Part shown: one piece after another, positions 7,085 through 11,544 of the stretch
Layout of the letters: every line of letters starts with the position of its first letter
Position numbering within the stretch: position 1 is the first letter of the stretch
Assembly: GCA_964384025.1 (NCBI GenBank)
Contig: CAYLJJ010000145.1
Location: 1-11,544, forward strand
Source of the DNA: CAYLJJ01 sp964384025
GTDB taxonomy: Bacteria; Myxococcota_A; Bradymonadia; UBA7976; UBA1532
Direction of reading: 5' to 3'
Length of the DNA: 11,544 bases
Made by a program: the position numbers and the translations under genes
Notes under the pieces: generated by a model
Told to the model about the DNA's origin: nothing
The model's input: only the letters and a program-made list of their open reading frames with translations
Database searches by the model: none

Positions 7085-8425
7085 TTAGGACTCTTCAGGG
7101 AGGTATGGATTCTTCTTACCTTTAAAGGCTACCCGTACAGGCGTCCCCTTAAGCTTGAAGGTCTCCAGGAAGCGGTTCATCAAGAAACGATGATAACTGA
7201 AGTGAACCAGATCGGGGTGATTGCAGAAAATGACGATGGTGGGAGGCGCGATGCGGGCCTGGGTGGCGTAGTGCATACGCAGGCGACGCCCCTTGACGAT
7301 GGGCGGGTGATGCCGCTCCAGGGACTCTTTGAGCCAGCGGTTGAGGACCCCGGTTGGAGCGCGGAAGAGGTGGGACTCTCGCACCAGAGCTACCCACTCC
7401 ATCAGCTTATGACAGCGCTGCCCGGTCAAGCCGGAGATAAAGACCACAGGAGCATACTGAACGAAGGGCAGCTTAAGCTCTAGGCGCTCCTGAAAAGCCT
7501 GAGCGGTCTTAGAGTCCTTCTCGACGACATCCCATTTGTTCACCGCCAGGATTAGGGCGCGCCCTTTCTCATGCGCCAGCCCGGCGATACGAGCATCTTG
7601 ATCGGTGACCCCCTCTATAGCGTCGATGAGCAGGACAGCCACATGACAGCGCTCGATGGCTCGGATCGTCCGCATCACGCTGAAGCCTTCGCTGCTCTTG
7701 CGGCGGATGCGACGCTGACGCCGCAGGCCAGCGGTGTCGATGAGCAGATACTCCTTCTCTCTCCAAGTCAGCTGAGAGTCGATGGAGTCTCGGGTGGTGC
7801 CTGCGGTGCTGTCGACGATCATCCGCTCCTCACCCAGGAGCTGATTCGCCAGGGTGGACTTCCCCGCGTTGGGGCGACCCAGCAGGGCGATACGGGTCAC
7901 CTTGGGATCCTCAGGGATCTCTTTTGGGGGGGGTGGCAGCAGCTTGATCACCGCGTCTAGGAGTCGCCCAACGCCTCGACCATGCTCAGCAGAGACGGGG
8001 AAGAGGCGCTCAACACCCATGGCATAGAACTCAGCGGACAGCGCATCATGCTCCTGCCCATCCAGCTTGTTGACCACCACAAAAAGCTTCTCTGAGGCAC
8101 GGCGGAGGATCTCAGCCACCTCCTCATCAGCGGGCACCATCCCCTCACGGCCATCCACCATAAAGAGGACCACCTCAGCTTCCTCGACGGCCATCATCGC
8201 TTGACGCCGCATATGGGCGGGGATGCCCTCATCGGCGTCAGGTTCGAAGCCTCCTGTGTCGACTACATCGAAGAAGTGCCCTGACCAGTCCCCCTCTCCG
8301 TAGTGGCGATCACGAGTCACACCAGGGGTATCAAAGACGATGGCTTGTTTGCCTCCGACCAAGCGATTGAAGAGCGTAGACTTGCCTACATTGGGGCGAC
8401 CTACGATGGCGAGGAGAGGTCTCAT
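7085..8425 (-). CDS. der: GTPase Der (EngA), ribosome assembly
   Basis: A full-length 446-residue double GTPase that acts in maturation of the 50S ribosomal subunit. G domain 1 shows GRPNVGKS (9-16), DTGG (56-59), NKLD (119-122) and SAE (145-147). G domain 2 shows GRPNAGKS (183-190), DTAG (230-233), NKWD (296-299) and SG (331-332). A KH-like domain follows (about 355-440; the GTPVRV stretch at 427-432 is typical). All nucleotide-binding motifs are intact. The ATG at 8423-8425 overlaps the era stop in the ATGA arrangement, with AGGA 8 nt upstream, so translation is probably coupled to era. The glycosyltransferase follows after 18 nt. Length and motifs fit the family closely. Confidence 0.98.
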   Translation of the reverse strand: MRPLLAIVGRPNVGKSTLFNRLVGGKQAIVFDTPGVTRDRHYGEGDWSGHFFDVVDTGGFEPDADEGIPAHMRRQAMMAVEEAEVVLFMVDGREGMVPADEEVAEILRRASEKLFVVVNKLDGQEHDALSAEFYAMGVERLFPVSAEHGRGVGRLLDAVIKLLPPPPKEIPEDPKVTRIALLGRPNAGKSTLANQLLGEERMIVDSTAGTTRDSIDSQLTWREKEYLLIDTAGLRRQRRIRRKSSEGFSVMRTIRAIERCHVAVLLIDAIEGVTDQDARIAGLAHEKGRALILAVNKWDVVEKDSKTAQAFQERLELKLPFVQYAPVVFISGLTGQRCHKLMEWVALVRESHLFRAPTGVLNRWLKESLERHHPPIVKGRRLRMHYATQARIAPPTIVIFCNHPDLVHFSYHRFLMNRFLETFKLKGTPVRVAFKGKKNPYLPEES

Positions 8426-9330
8426 GACTCATATCCTAATTTTTTCAAGCTGCCCGCCGCGCGGGTCCAGTCCTTCTCTACCCGAACAAAGAGCCGCAGA
8501 TCGACTTGGGCTGCCAGGAGACGCTCTAGATCTTTACGAGACTGAACTCCAATCTCCTTGATCATCCGGCCTCCACGTCCAATGACGATTCCCTTTTGAC
8601 TGCTCCGTTCTACATGGATGCTGGCCTTGATATCCACGCGGCCCTCGGAGTGACGATCACGCCACTCCTCGATGGTGACTGCGGTGGAGTAGGGCAGCTC
8701 CTCCTTGAGCAGGCGAAAGATCTTCTCGCGGATCAGTTCAGAGGCGATAAAGCGCTCTGGTAGATCGGTGAAGCTGTCGGGGGGATAGAGAGGGGGGCCT
8801 TCAGGCAGAGCTTCGATCAGGAGGCTGAGCAGCCGCTCTACTCCATCACCTGTCTTGGCGCTGATGGGCAGGATCTCCAACTCCCAGGGAACATAAGCGG
8901 CGATGATGGGTAGGATAAGCTCTCGGGAGAGGCGATCGATCTTGTTGATCGCCAAGAAGACCCGCTTTTCCTTCTCTTTGAGATCATCCAACAGTTCACG
9001 TATCAGGGTGTTGACCCCAACCTCCCCATCGGGTCCGACTCCTGCCTCGACCATCACCACCACCATATCTGTATCCCAGAGGCTCCCCTGCGCGACCTCT
9101 ACCATATAGTGGTTAAGGGCGCGCCGAGCACGATGGATCCCAGGAGTATCCAGAAAGATGATCTGAGCCTCTGGGCGGTTCAGGATACCGGGGATGCGAT
9201 TGCGTGTGGTCTGAGGGCGAGGCGAGGTGATCGCTAGCTTCTCACCCAGAAGGCGGTTTAAGAGGGTCGATTTGCCCACGTTGGGGCGACCGATCAGGGT
9301 TACATAGCCGCAGCGGTGTGGGCGATTCAT
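8422..9330 (-). CDS. era: GTPase Era, 30S ribosome assembly
   Basis: A 302-residue GTPase with a KH domain that binds the 3' end of 16S rRNA during 30S maturation. Motifs: GRPNVGKS (14-21), TT in the effector loop (41-42), DTPG (61-64), NKID (129-132), SAK (157-159), and KH GxxG as GRGG (251-254) within VIGRGGRMIKEIG. The frame stays open upstream to 9543, but the start was set at ATG 9330 because GGAG lies 5 nt before it and the protein then begins MNRPHRCGYVTLIGRPN, the normal Era N-terminus. The longer version would add 71 residues with no family counterpart and overlap the lipoprotein gene. It overlaps der by 4 nt, and the lipoprotein gene ends 67 nt upstream. Confidence 0.97.
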   Translation of the reverse strand: MNRPHRCGYVTLIGRPNVGKSTLLNRLLGEKLAITSPRPQTTRNRIPGILNRPEAQIIFLDTPGIHRARRALNHYMVEVAQGSLWDTDMVVVMVEAGVGPDGEVGVNTLIRELLDDLKEKEKRVFLAINKIDRLSRELILPIIAAYVPWELEILPISAKTGDGVERLLSLLIEALPEGPPLYPPDSFTDLPERFIASELIREKIFRLLKEELPYSTAVTIEEWRDRHSEGRVDIKASIHVERSSQKGIVIGRGGRMIKEIGVQSRKDLERLLAAQVDLRLFVRVEKDWTRAAGSLKKLGYES

Positions 9331-9397
9331 CTCAGCTCCGAGGTCAAAGGGCGGGGAGTCTATAGCGAAGGGGGAGAGAAATAGGAAGGATCGCGAT

Positions 9398-9964
9398 TTA
9401 AGGGTCAACGCCTCCAGCCCCAACACAGCGTCCATGTTCACAGAAGGAGTCAAAGTGTGGTTGAACACAGAACCCCTGAGTCTCTGGGCAACTCTCCCAG
9501 CAGCTCGGCTCCTCATAATCCAAGAGCTGATTGTGGATCTCATACTCGACCCAACAGGGATAACGCTCTAACTGTCTGCGATTGGCGGCTCGGGGGCAGG
9601 GGCTACAGGTCTCTAGATCCACAACAAGGAGGCACTCTTGAGCGCTCTCACAGCCGCTGAGATCAGCGTCAGGATCAAGCAGATCCTCTGCACCATGGTC
9701 GCTTGGAGAACCTCCATCGATCGCCTCATCGGGCTTCACGCCTATCTCTAGGCTGCTCAGATCTCCACCGTCTCCCTCATCGAAGAGATCAACCTCCATG
9801 TTCTGATCTCGACTCCGCCGATCCACTCGTGACCCCAGCTCCTTAACCTCAAAGGGCTGACCAGGGCCGAGATCATGATCATAGCTGCTGAAGGGCTCAT
9901 ACTCTGCTGAACTTGAACAGGCGCTGTTTAAGAGCAGAAGAGAGAGGAGGAGGGGTTTAGGCAT
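9398..9964 (-). CDS. Cys-rich putative lipoprotein
   Basis: A 188-residue protein if begun at ATG 9964; an in-frame GTG at 9991 would add nine residues. Neither start has a good Shine-Dalgarno. The ATG is preferred because it gives a standard signal peptide (MPKP, then LLLSLLLL, then NSAC with Cys16). The -3 residue is Asn, an imperfect lipobox. Residues 20-103 are acidic and low in complexity, probably an extended spacer. Residues 105-180 hold ten Cys (105, 111, 120, 123, 137, 155, 159, 166, 175, 180), beginning CESAQECLLV and ending CEHGRC. I read this as a small disulfide-stabilised extracytoplasmic domain of a kind seen in myxobacterial lipoproteins; no function can be given. It points the same way as era with a 67-nt gap, so it may share the transcript or simply precede it. 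Confidence 0.75.
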   Translation of the reverse strand: MPKPLLLSLLLLNSACSSSAEYEPFSSYDHDLGPGQPFEVKELGSRVDRRSRDQNMEVDLFDEGDGGDLSSLEIGVKPDEAIDGGSPSDHGAEDLLDPDADLSGCESAQECLLVVDLETCSPCPRAANRRQLERYPCWVEYEIHNQLLDYEEPSCWESCPETQGFCVQPHFDSFCEHGRCVGAGGVDP

Positions 9965-10207
9965 AACGGGAATATACAATATTTTCACCACTTCATCGCA
10001 GCTTCTTCTTCAACACCACAGCAGGCACAGCCCCAAAAAGGAGGACTCAAGGTCCGCAGCCAGGGCGATGACCTCTGGAGCAACGCCCGCTTTATCCCTT
10101 GAACTCACTTCACGCAGTTTGGCGAGCACCGAGGGCTCCTTGTATAGGCTGCGGTGGTTCAAGCGCGCTGTGAAGCTCAACCCCCACTCTCAGCAGGCTG
10201 TATAGGA

Positions 10208-10219
10208 GGCAATATTGCC
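10208..10219. promoter_or_regulatory. perfect 12-bp palindrome GGCAATATTGCC
   Basis: The palindrome has no mismatch or spacer and sits about 107 nt before the ATG of the first paralog and about 244 nt before the divergent lipoprotein. The symmetry suits a dimeric regulator, but only one copy was seen in the window, so the operator role is a guess. Confidence 0.3.
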
Positions 10220-10299
10220 AAACGAGAGCGAAATCGGCTTCCATTTTAAGCTGCCTTGGGTGTAGCGTCTCGCCTCAAGGTTAATGAGTTCACAAGGGT

Positions 10300-10315
10300 G
10301 TTCCGGCAGCGGAAC
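10300..10315 (+). promoter_or_regulatory. hairpin adjoining the ribosome binding site
   Basis: GTTCCG (10300-10305) pairs perfectly with CGGAAC (10310-10315) around the tetraloop GCAG. The stem ends one base before the AAGGA ribosome binding site (10317-10321) of the gene at 10326. In mRNA it could affect ribosome access or protect the 5' end. Confidence 0.4.
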
Positions 10316-10325
10316 GAAGGAAGTC

Positions 10326-10784
10326 ATGCAGCGCTTTAAGCTCTCCACCCTCCTCTTTCTGCTCTCCAGCTTCGTTTTAACGGCCTGTCATCGTCCCAGC
10401 CCAGCAGAAAAGATCGTGGGGATCTGGACGATAGATGCCGACGAGTCCCTGAACAATGATCCCAATATCAAGAGGTTGAAGGGAGAGAAGAGAGCAGAGG
10501 CGCTCAAGCTTGCTAAGCAGGTTTTTGGACAGATGTCCTTTGAGTTCGACAAAGATAAGCAGATCAAGATGACCCTGGGTCTCTCCAAGCAGGAGGGGAG
10601 CTACGAAATCCTGAAAGTTGAAGGCAACACCCTGACTTTGAAGACCTTGATCAAGCGTGAACAGGCAGGAGACAAGGTTGAAGAGGATCAACTGCTCGTC
10701 GAGATTTTGGGCAAAAAGCTCAGAATCACCGGTTCTGATAAACAAACGTTGATTTTTGTCAAAAAAATCGATTCAAACACATAA
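10326..10784 (+). CDS. small lipoprotein, first of a tandem paralog pair
   Basis: A 152-residue protein started at ATG 10326, with AAGGA 4 nt upstream; the frame is open back to 10284, but those codons give no signal peptide. Signal peptide with lipobox LTAC and Cys21. The mature part begins with EKIVGIWTID (28-37), then DPNI (45-48), a charged helix to about 66, and beta-like strands (MSFEFDKDKQIKMTL, GSYEILKVEGNTLTLKTLI, QLLVEILGKKLRITG, TLIFVKK). An N-terminal Gly-x-Trp followed by repeated strands recalls lipocalin-like or calycin-type small exported proteins, but this is only a resemblance. A paralog follows after 27 nt, almost certainly in the same transcript. Confidence 0.85.
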   Translation: MQRFKLSTLLFLLSSFVLTACHRPSPAEKIVGIWTIDADESLNNDPNIKRLKGEKRAEALKLAKQVFGQMSFEFDKDKQIKMTLGLSKQEGSYEILKVEGNTLTLKTLIKREQAGDKVEEDQLLVEILGKKLRITGSDKQTLIFVKKIDSNT

Positions 10785-10811
10785 ATTAGATTCTAAAGAA
10801 CAGGAGTTTAT

Positions 10812-11294
10812 ATGAAACGGGTATTTTTATTTTTTCTTATCCTCTCCATCCCTCTATTCTCCCAGGCAGATCCCAAGGAGAAGCTCATCGGAGTTTGGAA
10901 GTTCGATTTACCGAGCCTCGTTCAAGATCCCAACATTCAGAAGATCAAGGATCCTGCTCAGCGAGAGCAGACCCTTAAGATGATGAATAAGATCATGGGG
11001 GAGATGAGCTTAGAGTTCAAAAAAGATACTCAATTCAGCGTGAACCTCGGAGAGACAAAACAGAAGGGAAACTATCAGATCCTCAAAGTCGAGGGAGAGA
11101 GCCTCTTTCTCAAGACCTCTATCAAAGCCGAGAAGAAGGGAGAGAAGGCAGAAGAGCGCGTGGAGGAGATCAAAGTTGAGGTTTTAGGGGAGAAGATCAG
11201 GATCACCGGAAAGGACAAACGAGCTTTTACCTTTATCCGTGCAAAGAAAGGCTCAACTCCCAAGCCGGAGCTTAAGCCGGTGCCTAAGCCTTAG
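10812..11294 (+). CDS. small secreted protein, second of a tandem paralog pair
   Basis: A 160-residue protein with ATG 10812 and AGGAG (10802-10806) 5 nt upstream. It has an ordinary Sec signal peptide (MKRVFLFFLILSIPLFSQA, cleavage after residue 19) and no lipobox Cys, so it should be soluble in the periplasm or released. The mature part aligns along its length with the preceding protein: EKLIGVWKFD, QDPNI, MSLEF, YQILKVEGESLFLKT, VEVLGEKIRITG and TFIRA fall in the same order and spacing. It then adds a tail rich in Lys and Pro (KPELKPVPKP at the end), which could lie in or span the cell wall or bind polyanions. The mature protein contains no Cys. Function unknown. The pair looks like a local duplication with a change of localisation. 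Confidence 0.85.
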   Translation: MKRVFLFFLILSIPLFSQADPKEKLIGVWKFDLPSLVQDPNIQKIKDPAQREQTLKMMNKIMGEMSLEFKKDTQFSVNLGETKQKGNYQILKVEGESLFLKTSIKAEKKGEKAEERVEEIKVEVLGEKIRITGKDKRAFTFIRAKKGSTPKPELKPVPKP

Positions 11295-11363
11295 GGGGTG
11301 CTCATCCGCCATAGAAGATGTAGCTTGAAAAGGACCCTCCTCCATTCCGCAGCGTCGGATCTT

Positions 11364-11385
11364 CTCAGGCAGCAAGCCTCCTGAG
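11364..11385. other. hairpin between the paralog pair and the right-edge fragment
   Basis: CTCAGG (11364-11369) pairs with CCTGAG (11380-11385) over a 10-nt loop; an inner AGGC/GCCT pairing is an alternative. It lies between a plus-strand stop (11294) and a possible minus-strand stop (11456). No T tract follows on either strand, so intrinsic termination is doubtful. Nothing else was seen in 11295-11455. Confidence 0.25.
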
Positions 11386-11455
11386 CTTGAGTTGAGTAGT
11401 GTCTGGATCCACTTCAAACTCGGTTCGGAAGGTGGGTCTGAGAAGATTCCAAGCG

Positions 11456-11544
11456 TCATCTGCTCTGCCACTCCTCTGGGGGTTCTAATACGCCATGGTG
11501 GTTTAGCACCCGCGGATAACCCGCGCGATAACGACCCAGCGCGC
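11456..11544 (-). CDS. possible 3' end of a minus-strand gene entering from the right
   Basis: From the window edge one minus-strand frame gives ALGRYRAGYPRVLNHHGVLE followed by PPEEWQSR and a TGA at 11458-11456 (28 residues). The composition is protein-like and the position, convergent with the paralog pair, is sensible. Another minus frame is open across the edge to 11253, but it is Ser/Arg/Pro-rich and runs antisense into the paralog gene, so I prefer the short one. The family is not recognised. Confidence 0.3.
   Translation of the reverse strand, partial: ALGRYRAGYPRVLNHHGVLEPPEEWQSR

Larger units (their letters stand above)
9965..10325. other. divergent intergenic region
   Basis: 361 nt lie between the start of the minus-strand lipoprotein and the start of the first plus-strand paralog, so promoters for both should be here. 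It holds an AT-rich patch next to the lipoprotein start (TATATT on the minus strand at 9976-9971, only 6 nt before its ATG), the 12-bp palindrome at 10208, a hairpin at 10300, and a possible degraded minus-strand frame. No clear sigma-70 or sigma-54 promoter pair was found. Confidence 0.7.
10010..10327 (-). pseudogene. possible degraded minus-strand reading frame with internal TGA
   Basis: Read on the minus strand from an ATG at 10327, one frame runs 45 codons (MTSFVPLPEHPCELINLEAR at its start, SLSFGNIASYTAC at its end), meets a TGA at 10192-10190, and continues in the same frame for 59 codons (start EWGLSFTARLNHRSLYKEPS, end LAADLESSFLGLCLLWC) to a TGA at 10012-10010. The second part has protein-like composition and about 73% G/C at third positions, as expected for coding DNA here. 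I do not recognise it. A plus-strand frame over the same bases (ATG near 10070) is also open for about 45 codons, so coding may be illusory. A remnant of a lost gene is the simplest reading if it was ever coding. Confidence 0.25.

Noticed and set aside
9331..9543. N-terminal extension of Era by 71 residues
   Set aside because: The extension has no counterpart in Era, overlaps the lipoprotein gene, and ATG 9330 has a well-placed GGAG.
10190..10192. In-frame TGA read as selenocysteine
   Set aside because: No selenoprotein family similarity and no recognisable SECIS-like hairpin after the codon; decay or a non-coding stretch is simpler.
10751..10769. AT-rich inverted repeat GATTTTT/AAAAATC near the end of the first paralog as a terminator
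   Set aside because: It lies within coding sequence, is made of A-T pairs, has no G/C-rich stem, and the next gene follows with its own good ribosome binding site.
11495..11535. Imperfect direct repeat cccgcg(c)gataac at the right edge as an iteron or att site
   Set aside because: Only two short copies differing by a base; they could be explained by the RYRAGYPR codons of the possible minus-strand tail.
11253..11544. Minus-strand frame running from the edge to 11253
   Set aside because: Its Ser/Arg/Pro-rich composition and antisense run into the second paralog's tail suggest a shadow; the alternative short frame is more protein-like. Not fully excluded.

Overview
The window looks like chromosomal DNA from a Gram-negative, deltaproteobacterial-type organism of the Myxococcota/Bradymonadota kind. 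The grounds are an FHA-GAF-AAA+ sigma-54 activator, a TPR/TM/PEGA membrane protein, several lipoproteins with acidic or Gly-Glu-Ala low-complexity spacers after the lipid Cys, and directly adjacent era and der genes. This placement is inferred from gene style; there is no rRNA or other marker here.

Layout, left to right. (1) Positions 2-1791, plus strand: the 3' end of a membrane protein (TPR-like segment, one TM helix, repeat/basic linker, PEGA-like C-terminus) containing a 10-N assembly gap inside a short tandem repeat, then a translationally overlapping TPR/envelope protein that starts at a TTG. (2) 1840-3621, plus: a complete sigma-54-dependent activator with FHA and GAF sensory domains. 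Together these read as a small envelope-sensing and signalling group. (3) 3720-4973, plus: a lipoprotein with a long Gly/Glu/Ala repeat and a Cys-rich tail. Its stop codon overlaps that of the next, convergent gene.

(4) 9964-4970, minus: a co-oriented run of a Cys-rich lipoprotein, era, der and a GT-C type membrane glycosyltransferase. era and der overlap by ATGA and der is 18 nt from the glycosyltransferase, so the last three are very likely one operon. The glycosyltransferase carries a C-terminal beta-rich module not needed for the GT-C fold. (5) 9965-10325: a divergent intergenic region with a perfect 12-bp palindrome, a hairpin next to a ribosome binding site, and what may be a decayed minus-strand reading frame. 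(6) 10326-11294, plus: two tandem paralogous small exported proteins, one with a lipobox and the other with an ordinary Sec signal and a Lys/Pro tail. (7) 11295-11544: mostly non-coding, with a hairpin and possibly the last codons of a minus-strand gene entering from the right.

No CRISPR array, tRNA, rRNA, insertion sequence or phage gene was recognised. The best candidates for something undescribed are the tandem exported paralog pair with its structured upstream region, and the PEGA/TPR/FHA-sigma-54 group.
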